Of a stretch of DNA of 64,000 nt, positions 52,509 through 60,865 are shown piece after piece. Each line of letters starts with the position of its first letter. Within the stretch, counting starts at the first letter, position 1. The position numbers and the translations under genes were made by a program. Location: positions 4,189,501 through 4,253,500 of the forward strand of contig NZ_CP104578.1 in NCBI RefSeq assembly GCF_036826855.1. Reading direction: 5' to 3'. Source of the DNA: Streptomyces sp. SJL17-4. GTDB lineage: Bacteria; Actinomycetota; Actinomycetes; Streptomycetales; Streptomycetaceae. The notes below the pieces were generated by a model. That model saw only the letters and a list, made by a program, of their open reading frames with translations, had not been told where the DNA came from and searched no databases.

Positions 52509-54650
52509 TTACTTCTCGGTGGTGAGGTCGTAGAAGGTGGCGTTGCCGATCGTCACCTTCTCGAAGGTCTCCGCGACCCAGGTGGAGATCTCCGAGTTGC
52601 CGCCGGGGCCACCGCTGCCGATGAAGTAGTGGATCTTCCCTTCGGCGACGTACTGCTTGAACTGCGCGAGCGTCGGGGACGGGTCGCTGCCGTTGAAGCC
52701 GCCGATCGCCATGACCGGTTTCTCGGTGGCGAGCTGGTAGCCGGCCGCGTTCTGGGCGCCGACCGTGGCCGCGACCCAGGTGTACGCGTCGGCGTCTTCG
52801 AGGAGCGCGGTCTTGGCCTCCGTACCGACGCGGGCGCCGTTGAGCAATCCGCCCATACCGCCGCCACCGCCACCGCCGGGGCCTTCGCCCCGGGTCATGC
52901 CCTGTCCTTGCGGCGGGGTGCCACCGGCCATCCGACCTCGGCCCTGGCCCTGGCCACCGGCCATCTGACCGCCCCGGCCTGCCTGACCACCGGGCATCTG
53001 ACCACCCTGGCCTGCCTGACCACCGGGCATCTGACCACCCTGGCCACCACCCTGGCCGCCCGGGAATCCCCCGCCCTCCATCATCCGCACGCCGCCGGGA
53101 CCCCGGCCGCCCATCGCGCCGCCCGCCGGGCCCGCCGTGACGATCGAGCCCTGGTGGCCGGCGTCCACCGTCGCCAGGGTGTACGCGAACGGGCCCGCGA
53201 GCCCCGCCGCCAGGCCGAGGCCCGCGACCGCGAGGCCGAGCCGACGGTCCACCCGGCCCGCGAACAGCAGCCCGAGCGCGGCCGCCGCGCCCGCGACCAG
53301 GACCGTCCAGCGCAGCCACGGCAGCCAGTCCGGCGTGCGGCCGAGCAGGGTCCATCCCCACCAGGCGGTCACCGCCACCGCCACCGCGAGGGCCACCGAG
53401 GCGAGCGGACGGGTGCGCTCCTCCCAGAGCACGGCCGCGCCCATGCCGACGAGCGCCGCCAGGTACGGGGCCAGGGCCACCGTGTAGTACTCGTGGAAGA
53501 TGCCGGCCATGAAGCTGAACACGGCCAACGTGATCAGCAGCGACCCGCCCCACACCAGGAACGCCGAGCGTGCCGTGTCCGTCCGGGGCGCCCGCCGGGT
53601 GACGACGAGACCCGCGACGAGCAGGATCAGCGCGGCCGGCAGCAGCCAGGAGATCTGGCCGCCGATGGAGTCGTTGAACATCCGGACGATGCCGGTCTCG
53701 CCCCATCGGCCACCGCCACCACCTCCCCCGCCGCCACCACCGACGCTGCCGGTCTCGTCGCCGTTGATCCGGCCGAGGCCGTTGTAGCCGAAGGTCAGCT
53801 CAAGGAAGCTGTTGTTCTGCGAGCCTCCGACGTACGGGCGGGAGGACTCCGGCCACAGCTCGACCAGGGCCACCCACCAGCCCGCCGAGACGAGCATCGC
53901 GAGCCCGCCCAGGCCGAGTCGGCCGAGCCTCCGTGCCAACCCGCCGGGCGCGCACACCACGTACACGAGCGCGAGCGGCGGCAGGATCAGGAAGGCCTGG
54001 AGGGTCTTCGCGAGGAACGCGAACCCGAAGGCCACCCCGGCCCACACGAGCCACTTCGCCGCGCCCCGGTCCTCCTCCAGGGCCCGCAGCACGCAGTACA
54101 CGGCGACCGTCATGAGCAGGGCGAGCAGCGCGTCCGGGTTGTTGAAGCGGAACATCAGCGCCGCCACGGGCGTGAGCGCCAGGACGACGCCCGCGATCAT
54201 GCCCGCGCCCGCGCCGAAGCGGCGCCGTACGGCCGCGTAGAGCACGGCGACGGTCGCCACGCCCATGAGCACCTCGGGCACGAGGATCTGCCAGGAGCCG
54301 AGGCCGAAGAGGCGGACGGAGAGGGCCATCGGCCAGAGGGCGGCCGGGGGCTTGTCCACGGTGATGGCGTTGGCCGCGTCGAGCGAGCCGAAGAAGAAGG
54401 CCTTCCAGCTCTCGCCGCCCGCCTGGACGGCGGCGGAGTAGAAGGAGTTGGCGTAGCCGGAGGCGCTCAGGTTCCACAGGTAGAGCGCGGCGGTGACGGC
54501 GAGCAGGCCGAGGAAGGCGGGCCGGACCCAAGGGGCGTCCTCGGCGCGGCCGCGCCGGAGTCGGGTGAGCGGGCCACCGCGGGACGGCGCCGCATGGGCC
54601 GCGCCGCCGGCCGGCGCGGCCGGGGAGATCTCCGGGAAGGTCGAGGTCAT
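52509..54650 (-). CDS. GT39-family membrane glycosyltransferase
   Basis: This is 713 residues. The N-terminal LYLWNLSASGYANSFYSAAVQAGGESWKAFFFGSLDAANAITVDKPPAALW is the conserved first loop of GT39/ArnT-like mannosyl or aminoarabinosyl transferases, with the catalytic Asp. About eleven membrane helices follow. A Gly/Gln/Met-rich extracytoplasmic tract (GGQAGQGGQMP repeats) near residue 530 precedes a small C-terminal folded domain (AYTWVAATVGAQNAAGYQLATEKPVMAIGGF...). It probably uses polyprenyl-phosphate sugar made by the overlapping GT2 gene. Confidence 0.93.
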   Translation of the reverse strand: MTSTFPEISPAAPAGGAAHAAPSRGGPLTRLRRGRAEDAPWVRPAFLGLLAVTAALYLWNLSASGYANSFYSAAVQAGGESWKAFFFGSLDAANAITVDKPPAALWPMALSVRLFGLGSWQILVPEVLMGVATVAVLYAAVRRRFGAGAGMIAGVVLALTPVAALMFRFNNPDALLALLMTVAVYCVLRALEEDRGAAKWLVWAGVAFGFAFLAKTLQAFLILPPLALVYVVCAPGGLARRLGRLGLGGLAMLVSAGWWVALVELWPESSRPYVGGSQNNSFLELTFGYNGLGRINGDETGSVGGGGGGGGGGGRWGETGIVRMFNDSIGGQISWLLPAALILLVAGLVVTRRAPRTDTARSAFLVWGGSLLITLAVFSFMAGIFHEYYTVALAPYLAALVGMGAAVLWEERTRPLASVALAVAVAVTAWWGWTLLGRTPDWLPWLRWTVLVAGAAAALGLLFAGRVDRRLGLAVAGLGLAAGLAGPFAYTLATVDAGHQGSIVTAGPAGGAMGGRGPGGVRMMEGGGFPGGQGGGQGGQMPGGQAGQGGQMPGGQAGRGGQMAGGQGQGRGRMAGGTPPQGQGMTRGEGPGGGGGGGMGGLLNGARVGTEAKTALLEDADAYTWVAATVGAQNAAGYQLATEKPVMAIGGFNGSDPSPTLAQFKQYVAEGKIHYFIGSGGPGGNSEISTWVAETFEKVTIGNATFYDLTTEK
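52946..53056 (-). repeat. in-frame repeats encoding Gly/Gln/Met tract
   Basis: Related 30- to 36-base units encode GGQMPGGQAGQ-type repeats inside the glycosyltransferase gene. Confidence 0.75.
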
Positions 54651-55930
54651 CGGTCGTTCCTTGGGTCGTTCCGTGAGGTGGACCGCTCGGGGAAGACCCA
54701 GAGACGGAAGAGGAGGAAGCGCAGAACGGTCGCGGCGAGGTTGGCGACGACCAGGACGGCGAGTTCGGTGGAGTGCGCCGGATCGCCGGTCGCCGCACCG
54801 AGGGCGGCGAGCGAACCGCTGGTCAGGGCCAGGCCGATGGCGAAGACCACGAGTCCCTGCGCCTGGTGGCGGACGGCCCGGTCCCGGCCCCGTACCCCGA
54901 AGGTGAGCCGCCGGTTGGCCGCCGTGTTGGCGACGGCGGAGACGAGGAGCGCGGCGGCGTTGGCGAACTGCGGGCCGACGCCGAGCCGGAAGAGCGAGTA
55001 CAGGGCGATGTAGAAGAGCGTCGACAGCACCCCGACCACGCAGAAGCCGACCAGTTGCCGGGCCAGTCCGCCCGGCACACCGGTGAGTTCACGGTCCCGG
55101 GGGTCGTCCCCGAAGGGCCGGGCCAGCCGGTCGAGCGGCAGCGAACCCGTCGCGAGGGCCCGGCCCACCCGCCAGACGCCCTTCAGGTCGTCGGCGGCCG
55201 TGCTCACGATGTGCACGGTCGATTCGGGGTCGTCGACCCAGTCGACGGGCACCTCGTGGATGCGCAGCCCGGCCCGCTCGGCGAGGACCAGCAGCTCGGT
55301 GTCGAAGAACCAGCCGGTGTCCTCCACCATCGGGAGGAGCCGCTCGGCGACATCGCGCCGGATCGCCTTGAACCCGCACTGCGCGTCGGAGAACCGGGCG
55401 GCGAGCGAGCCGCGCAGGATCAGGTTGTACGCGCGCGAGATGAACTCCCGCTTCGGGCCGCGCACCACCCGCGAGGAGCGGGCGAGCCGGGAGCCGATCG
55501 CCAGGTCGGAGTGGCCGGAGATGAGCGGCGCGACCAGCGGGAGCAGGGCGTTCAGGTCGGTGGACAGGTCCACGTCCATATAGGCGAGGACGGGCGCGTC
55601 CGAGCCCGACCATACCGTCCGCAGCGCCCGGCCGCGCCCCTTCTGCTCCAGCCGTACGGAGCGCACCTCGGGCACCTCGGCGGCGAGACCGGCGGCGACC
55701 TCGGGGGTGCTGTCGGTGGAGGCGTTGTCGGCGACGGTGATGCGGAAGCCGTACGGGAAGGTCCGGAGGAGGTGTTCGTGGAGCCGGCGGACGCACGGCT
55801 CCAGATCCTTCTCCTCGTTGTGGACGGGGATCACCACGTCCAGGACGGGCCGTCCCGCGATGTTCACCGGCAGGTGCTCCCGGGCGGGGAGGGCCCCGGA
55901 CGTGGGCCCCGCGATCGTTGGGGTTCGCAT
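54647..55930 (-). CDS. GT2 polyprenyl-phosphate glycosyltransferase fused to GtrA domain
   Basis: This is 427 residues from ATG 55930. The GT-A part starts VLDVVIPVHNEEKDLEPCVRRL, with ADNASTDSTPEV and the metal-binding MDVDLSTD; CGFKAIRRDVAERLLP is DPM1-like. From about residue 290 a GtrA domain of four helices follows (LARQLVGFCVVGVLSTLFYIALYSLF). It should make polyprenyl-phosphate-hexose on the inner membrane face and flip or present it. It overlaps the GT39 gene by 4 bp, so the two act together. Confidence 0.94.
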   Translation of the reverse strand: MRTPTIAGPTSGALPAREHLPVNIAGRPVLDVVIPVHNEEKDLEPCVRRLHEHLLRTFPYGFRITVADNASTDSTPEVAAGLAAEVPEVRSVRLEQKGRGRALRTVWSGSDAPVLAYMDVDLSTDLNALLPLVAPLISGHSDLAIGSRLARSSRVVRGPKREFISRAYNLILRGSLAARFSDAQCGFKAIRRDVAERLLPMVEDTGWFFDTELLVLAERAGLRIHEVPVDWVDDPESTVHIVSTAADDLKGVWRVGRALATGSLPLDRLARPFGDDPRDRELTGVPGGLARQLVGFCVVGVLSTLFYIALYSLFRLGVGPQFANAAALLVSAVANTAANRRLTFGVRGRDRAVRHQAQGLVVFAIGLALTSGSLAALGAATGDPAHSTELAVLVVANLAATVLRFLLFRLWVFPERSTSRNDPRNDR

Positions 55931-56000
55931 GCCACCGACACTCGCCGGGGCCGCTGTCACGGCTGTGTGATGAGCCTGTGGCCTGCCTGTGAGTGGGGTT

Positions 56001-56096
56001 CCGCCGGGGGGCGCGGGGGTCTGCCGAGGACACGGGGGTCCGCCGGGGACGCGGGGGTCTGCCGAGGACACGGCGGTCCGCCGGGGACGCGGGGGT
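56001..56096. repeat. 19-bp tandem repeat
   Basis: Five units of 19-20 bases alternate between CCGCCGGGGACGCGGGGGT and CTGCCGAGGACACGGGGGT. They end 4 bp before the 3' end of the histidine kinase gene and lie upstream of the GT2 gene. No function known. Confidence 0.85.
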
Positions 56097-56100
56097 CCGG

Positions 56101-57711
56101 CTACGCGGCAGCGGGCAGCCGGACGGTGAAGACGGTCCGGCCGGGGGCGCTCTCTACGCCCACCTCGCCCCCGTGCGCGCTCACCACCGCCCGGACGATG
56201 GCGAGCCCGAGGCCGGTGGATCCGGCGTTGCGGGAGCGGGAGGCGTCGCCGCGCGCGAACCGCTCGAAGACGGCGGGCAGGAGCGCGGCCGGGATGCCGG
56301 GCCCGTCGTCCTCGATCCGGACGGTCACCGCGCCGGGTTCGGTGCGGACCCGGGCGGTGACCTCGGTCCCGGGCGGGGTGTGGGTACGGGCGTTGGCGAG
56401 GAGGTTGACGAGGACCTGCTGGATTCGGGCGCCGTCCGCCCGTACGGGGCTGCCGCCGTCCTCGGGCAGTTCGAGGCTCCAGTGGTGGTCGGGCCCGGCG
56501 GCGCGGGCGTCGCTCACCGCGTCCACGACGAGCGGGACGAGGTCGGTGGGCTCGTACGAGAGGGGGCGTCCGGCGTCGAGCCGGGCGAGCAGCAGCAGGT
56601 CCTCCACCAGGCCCGTCATCCGGGTCGCCTCGGACTCGATGCGGCCGAGGGCGTGCCGGGTGTCGGGCCCGCACTCCTCACGGCCGCGCCGGGTCAGCTC
56701 CGCGTACCCGCGGATCGAGGCGAGCGGGGTGCGCAGTTCGTGGCTGGCGTCGGCGACGAACTGCCGGACACGGGTCTCGCTCTGCTGGCGGGCGTCGAGC
56801 GCCGAGTGGACGTGGTCGAGCATCCGGTTGATGGCGGCGCCGACCTGGCCGACCTCGGTCCGCGGATCGGCCTCGGCTTCCGGGACCCGCTGGTGGAGCG
56901 CCACCTCGCCGCTGTGCAGCGGCAGCCGGGCGACCTGACCGGCGGTGGAGGCGACCCGTCGCAGCGGCCGCAGGGCGACCCGGACGAGTACGGTCCCGGC
57001 GAGCGAGGCGGCGAAGAGCCCGGCGCCGGTGACGCTCAGCTCGACGAGGATCAGGGTGGAGAGGGCCTTGTCGACGGAGGCCAGCGGGATGCCGGTGAGG
57101 TAGGTGCCGTTGTCCCCGGAGGCGTACTCGATCCGGTACGAGCCGAGGCCGCCGGGCAGATCGACGGTGTGCGGCTCGCCGTCGCGCGGGACTGCCGCGA
57201 GCGCGGCCCGCTGGGCTTCGTCGAGCGTCTTGATCCGGAAGTCCCGCCCGTACCCCCCGCCGTCCTCGGCCTCCGCCGAGTACCCGGCCGAGGTCACCAC
57301 GCCGCCCGAGAGGACCGCGCCCAGGGTGCCGGTGGGAATGCTGGGCCCCACGACGAACCCGAGCGGGTCCTTCCCGCCCCGGTCCGGCGCGGGCCCGCCG
57401 GCCATCCCGGGCGGCGGTCCGGCGGCCCGGTTCGAGACGGCCCGGACCTCCTCGTCGGCCCGGTCGTACAGGTACGAGCGGAACGCGATCGTCGTGACCG
57501 TGCCGATGACGGCCGCGACGACCGCGATCAGCGCGACCGCCGAGACGACGAGCCGGGTCCGAAGCGACCACGGCCCCCGCGTCCGCGCAGACCGTGGCCG
57601 CACAGCCCCTGCCCGCGCAGACCGTGGCCGCACAGCCCCTGCCCGCGCAGACCGTGGCCGCACAGCCCCTGTCCACGGAGACCGTGGCCGCTGCCCCGCA
57701 CCCCGCAACAC
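56101..57711 (-). CDS. sensor histidine kinase
   Basis: This is 536 residues from GTG 57711. A repeated basic N-terminus (AGAVRPRSAR three times) precedes helix 1 (LRTRLVVSAVALIAVVAAVIGTVTTIAF), an extracytoplasmic sensor of ~150 residues, helix 2, HAMP, and the HisKA box VADASHELRTPLASIRGY with H324. The ATPase domain has NLLANARTHTP, EDDGPGIP and GSTGLGLAIV. It starts 7 bp after the response regulator stop and forms a two-component system. The repeat region may mean the true start is further in. Confidence 0.95.
   Translation of the reverse strand: MLRGAGQRPRSPWTGAVRPRSARAGAVRPRSARAGAVRPRSARTRGPWSLRTRLVVSAVALIAVVAAVIGTVTTIAFRSYLYDRADEEVRAVSNRAAGPPPGMAGGPAPDRGGKDPLGFVVGPSIPTGTLGAVLSGGVVTSAGYSAEAEDGGGYGRDFRIKTLDEAQRAALAAVPRDGEPHTVDLPGGLGSYRIEYASGDNGTYLTGIPLASVDKALSTLILVELSVTGAGLFAASLAGTVLVRVALRPLRRVASTAGQVARLPLHSGEVALHQRVPEAEADPRTEVGQVGAAINRMLDHVHSALDARQQSETRVRQFVADASHELRTPLASIRGYAELTRRGREECGPDTRHALGRIESEATRMTGLVEDLLLLARLDAGRPLSYEPTDLVPLVVDAVSDARAAGPDHHWSLELPEDGGSPVRADGARIQQVLVNLLANARTHTPPGTEVTARVRTEPGAVTVRIEDDGPGIPAALLPAVFERFARGDASRSRNAGSTGLGLAIVRAVVSAHGGEVGVESAPGRTVFTVRLPAAA
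57583..57690 (-). repeat. 30-bp in-frame tandem repeat at the kinase N-terminus
   Basis: Two exact 30-base units (57601-57630, 57631-57660) with partial or diverged copies on both sides encode the AGAVRPRSAR decapeptide repeat. Confidence 0.95.
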
Positions 57712-57717
57712 GAGCCG

Positions 57718-58461
57718 CTACTCCCCCGGCTTGATGAGATAGCCGGCCCCGCGACGGGTGTGGATCATCGGGGCGCGCCCCGCGTCGAGCTTCCGCCGCA
57801 GGTACGAGATGTAGAGCTCGACGACATTGGCCTGACCGCCGAAGTCGTACGACCAGACCCGGTCGAGGATCTGCGCCTTGCTGAGCACGCGCCGCGGATT
57901 GCGCATCAGATAGCGCAGCAGCTCGAACTCGGTCGCCGTGAGATGGATCGAGACCCCGCCCCGGGTGACGTCGTGACTGTCCTCGTCGAGGGTGAGGTCC
58001 CCGACGACGAGCAGCGACTCGCTGCGCGCGAGAGCCGCCCCCGACCTGCGGATGAGCCCGCGCAGCCGGGCCACGACCTCCTCCAGGCTGAACGGCTTGG
58101 TGACGTAGTCGTCGCCGCCGGCCGTGAGACCGGCGATCCGGTCCTCGACGGCGTCCTTCGCCGTCAGGAACAGCACCGGAACATCGGGCAGTTCACGCCG
58201 GATCCGGCCGAGCAGACTCAGCCCGTCGACGTCGGGCAGCATGATGTCGAGGATGACGACGTCGGGCCGGAACTCGCGCGCGGAGCGCAGGGCGGCGGCC
58301 CCGTCCCCGGCGCTGCGCACCTGCCAGCCCTCGTAGCGCAGGGCCATGGAGAGCAGCTCGGCGAGCGAGGCCTCGTCGTCGACGACGAGCACACGGACGG
58401 CGGTTCCGTCGGCACGGAGCATGTCGGCGCGGGTGCCGGTACGGCGTGTGGTGACGGTCAT
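57718..58461 (-). CDS. OmpR/PhoB-family response regulator
   Basis: This is 247 residues from ATG 58461 (GTG 58470 possible). The receiver has VLVVDDEASLAELL, phospho-acceptor D72 (VVILDIMLPD) and K122 (YVTKPFS). The winged-helix output domain ends with NVVELYISYLRRKLDAGRAPMIHTRRGAGYLI. It precedes the kinase gene in one operon, and the cell-envelope glycosyltransferase genes downstream on the same strand are possible targets. Confidence 0.96.
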   Translation of the reverse strand: MTVTTRRTGTRADMLRADGTAVRVLVVDDEASLAELLSMALRYEGWQVRSAGDGAAALRSAREFRPDVVILDIMLPDVDGLSLLGRIRRELPDVPVLFLTAKDAVEDRIAGLTAGGDDYVTKPFSLEEVVARLRGLIRRSGAALARSESLLVVGDLTLDEDSHDVTRGGVSIHLTATEFELLRYLMRNPRRVLSKAQILDRVWSYDFGGQANVVELYISYLRRKLDAGRAPMIHTRRGAGYLIKPGE

Positions 58462-58548
58462 GGAATCCACGCTGTAGGCCGCCGCTGAGAGGTCTCTTTC
58501 CCTTTCCTGTGAATTCCCTGAGAACGTGAGAAAGGAGCGGCGGGGCCC

Positions 58549-59448
58549 TCAGGGTTTCACGTGAAACAACGCGGCGCCGTTCTCGTACAGGACACCCCGA
58601 AGCCAGTCGTCCCCCAGCCCGAGGCGTTCGAGGGCCTGGAGCTGGTGCACGTACGGATACGGGATGTTCGGGAAGTCGGAGCCGAGGAGGATCCGGTCAC
58701 CGACGTCCACGAGCCGCGAGAGCTCCGCCCGGGGGAAGGGCGCGAGCCGCTCGCTGAAGTCGGTGAAGGCCATGGTGGTGTCGAGGTGGACGCCCTCGTA
58801 CCGCTGGGTGAGGTCGAGGAAGTCGCCGTACTCGGGCATCCCCATATGGGCGACGATCACCCGGAGTCGGGGATGGCGGGCGAGCAGGCGCCCCATGGGC
58901 CCGGGTCCGGTGAACCGGCCCGGGGTGGGACCGGAGCCGCAGTGCACCACCACCGGGGTACCGGAGTCGGCGAGCGCTCCCCACGCCCCGTCGAGCTCCG
59001 GGTCGGTCGGGTCGAAACCGCCGACCTGGAGGTGCACCTTGAAGACCCGGGCCCCCTCGTCGAGTGCCTCGTGGACGTACCGGTCGACGCCCGGTTCGGG
59101 GAAGAAGGTCGCGGTGTGCAGACAGTCGGGGGTACGGGAGGCGAAGTCGGCGGCCCAGGAGTTCAGCCAGGGGGCCATGCCGGGCTTGTGCGGGTAGAGC
59201 ATCGCGGTGAACGCGACCGCCCCGAAGCCCCGCAGGAGGGCGAGCCGGCGCTCCTCCTCCTCGCGGTAGGTGATGGGCCACTCCGTCCCGGTCAGGGGAC
59301 CGACGGCGTCGAAGTAGGCCCAGACCTTGTCGAGGACGTTCTGCGGCATGAAGTGCGTGTGCACATCGACGAGCCCCGGAATCCCGAGCCGCTCGACGAG
59401 CACCCGGATGTCTCCGCTCTCGCCGTTCTCACCGCTTCCGCCACTCAC
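58549..59448 (-). CDS. amidohydrolase (metal-dependent, TIM-barrel)
   Basis: About 299 residues from GTG 59448; the exact start is uncertain (GTG 59403 is also possible, and the frame is open up to 59550 inside the upstream gene). LVDVHTHFMP gives the HxH metal site, KVHLQVGGFD and VVHCGSG follow, VIVAHMGMPEYGDFLDL and LLGSDFPNIPYPY supply later ligands. This is the amidohydrolase_2 pattern (ACMS decarboxylase-like). Substrate unknown. It follows the small monooxygenase-like gene closely. Confidence 0.9.
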   Translation of the reverse strand: MSGGSGENGESGDIRVLVERLGIPGLVDVHTHFMPQNVLDKVWAYFDAVGPLTGTEWPITYREEEERRLALLRGFGAVAFTAMLYPHKPGMAPWLNSWAADFASRTPDCLHTATFFPEPGVDRYVHEALDEGARVFKVHLQVGGFDPTDPELDGAWGALADSGTPVVVHCGSGPTPGRFTGPGPMGRLLARHPRLRVIVAHMGMPEYGDFLDLTQRYEGVHLDTTMAFTDFSERLAPFPRAELSRLVDVGDRILLGSDFPNIPYPYVHQLQALERLGLGDDWLRGVLYENGAALFHVKP

Positions 59449-59470
59449 GGCGGAGCCGCTACCGGACCTG

Positions 59471-59815
59471 CTACTCGCGCTCAAAGCTGTAACTCCGCTC
59501 GACCTTGCCGATGTGGACGCTGTAGCTGTCGTACCAGTGCTCCCGTCCATAGGCCTTGGCGGCCTGGTGCCGAGTGTCGAGGCGCCAGGCGTCGAGGGAC
59601 TCCAGGTCCCTGAAATAGGCGATGGAGATGCCCATGCCGCCGGGGGTGCGGGCGGTCTCGTAGCCGAGGAAGCCGGGGACCGCGCTGACGATCTCGCGCA
59701 TCCGGACGGCGGTGTCGGCGTAGCTCTCGGGGGTGTCGAGGGCGTCGGGCCGGATCGAAGTGAACACAGCGGTGTAGTAGGGCGGTTCGATGTCCGCCAC
59801 CAGCTTGGGGGTCAT
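59471..59815 (-). CDS. antibiotic biosynthesis monooxygenase-like (ABM) protein
   Basis: This is 114 residues from ATG 59815, with GGGTGATCAC upstream. YYTAVFTSIRPD, MREIVSAVPGFLGYETARTPGGMGISIAYFRDLESLDAWR and HQAAKAYGREHWYDSYSVHIGKVERSYSFERE form a ferredoxin-like ABM fold. Related proteins are small-molecule-modifying or heme-degrading enzymes. It is immediately upstream of the amidohydrolase and probably coexpressed. Confidence 0.9.
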   Translation of the reverse strand: MTPKLVADIEPPYYTAVFTSIRPDALDTPESYADTAVRMREIVSAVPGFLGYETARTPGGMGISIAYFRDLESLDAWRLDTRHQAAKAYGREHWYDSYSVHIGKVERSYSFERE

Positions 59816-59900
59816 GTGATCACCCTCGCGGGGCAGGTGGCGGGATGTCCACGGCACCCGGGGAAAGGGATCCAAGACTTTACGAAGGGACCGCCGGCCG

Positions 59901-60770
59901 TCAGAAGAGCTCCCCCTGGCTGCTCGGGTCGACGGCGGACACCGCTTCCGTCACCGGCACGGAGAAGGCGTCCCCCTCCCCCGCGCCCTGGAGCACCCAC
60001 CCGCCCATCAGCCGGGTGTCGAGCGCGAGACAGCGTCCGCCGGCGTCGAGCAGGTGCAGATCAGGTCCGGCGGCGGCGAGCAGCCGCCCGCTGACGACAC
60101 CCCCGTCGACCAGCTCCGTGACCGTGCCGGCGAACGCCGGCAGCCCGTCGAGGCCGAAGGCGGCGACGTGGTCGCGCGCGGTGAACTCCAGCGGCTCCAG
60201 GGTCTCCGTCCAGCCGCCGACCTCCCGCGCCCGCCCGTACAGCTCCTGGACCTCCAGGGCCCGGTCCGGGGCGGACGGCAGGCGGTGCCGGGCGGCGCGC
60301 TTCCGCTCGTACGCCACCCGGTCGGGGACCCCGAGCGCCTGCCGGAGCACCTCCTCGGTCCGCCGGGCCGCCATCAGGGGCCCCCGCCCGAGCCAGCTGA
60401 ACGTGACGGCGCCCTGTTCGAGCAGCCGGGCCTCGCCCCGGGCCTCCGCGGTGATCCCGACCTTGGTCATCCCGGGTCCGAACCACGCCAGGTACACGCG
60501 GTACGGCTGCGGATCGTCCAGGAAGGTGTCGGCGGCGACGGAGTGGGCCCGATCGAGCCGCGCGCACTCCGCGCACCGCCCGCCGGTGGCCCGGCCGGGC
60601 ACGACGGCCTCCAGCGGGCAGGGATTCCCCCGGGCTCCCGGGCACCGCCGCTCCCCCACGGCCCGGAAGGCGAGCCCCTGCCCGTAGGCGAGGGCACTGA
60701 CCCTCCCGCCCCGCCACCGCAGCCCGGGGACGCCTCCGCCCCAGGTGATCCCCCGACACCGCCACTCCAC
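59901..60770 (-). CDS. DUF2797 domain protein
   Basis: This is 289 residues from GTG 60770, which has AGGGAGG eight bases upstream. A cysteine pair CAECARLDRAHSVAADTF and an earlier RRCPGARGNPCPLEA could bind zinc. VYLAWFGPGMTKVGITAEARGEARLLEQGA is the DUF2797 core and resembles the GIY-YIG-type KVGIT motif. Function unknown; a nuclease-like or RNA-binding role is possible but not shown. Confidence 0.9.
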   Translation of the reverse strand: MEWRCRGITWGGGVPGLRWRGGRVSALAYGQGLAFRAVGERRCPGARGNPCPLEAVVPGRATGGRCAECARLDRAHSVAADTFLDDPQPYRVYLAWFGPGMTKVGITAEARGEARLLEQGAVTFSWLGRGPLMAARRTEEVLRQALGVPDRVAYERKRAARHRLPSAPDRALEVQELYGRAREVGGWTETLEPLEFTARDHVAAFGLDGLPAFAGTVTELVDGGVVSGRLLAAAGPDLHLLDAGGRCLALDTRLMGGWVLQGAGEGDAFSVPVTEAVSAVDPSSQGELF

Positions 60771-60865
60771 GCCCACGCCTCCCTGTGATCCCCGGATGTC
60801 CAGTCTCCGCCACATCCGCAGAGCGGACCGAAAGGCGAACGACATCGTCATGCGGGACGGCCGGC

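Noticed and set aside
50860..53706. In-frame extension of the TetR gene at 50074-50859 to over 1200 codons
   Set aside because: The extension is the antisense or off-frame image of the MFS and GT39 genes; the TetR start at ATG 50859 fits family length.
59471..59550. Amidohydrolase start at 59550 overlapping the ABM gene by 80 bp
   Set aside because: The extra N-terminal residues are Ser/Thr/Gly-rich and unlike the family; a GTG at 59448 or 59403 is more plausible.
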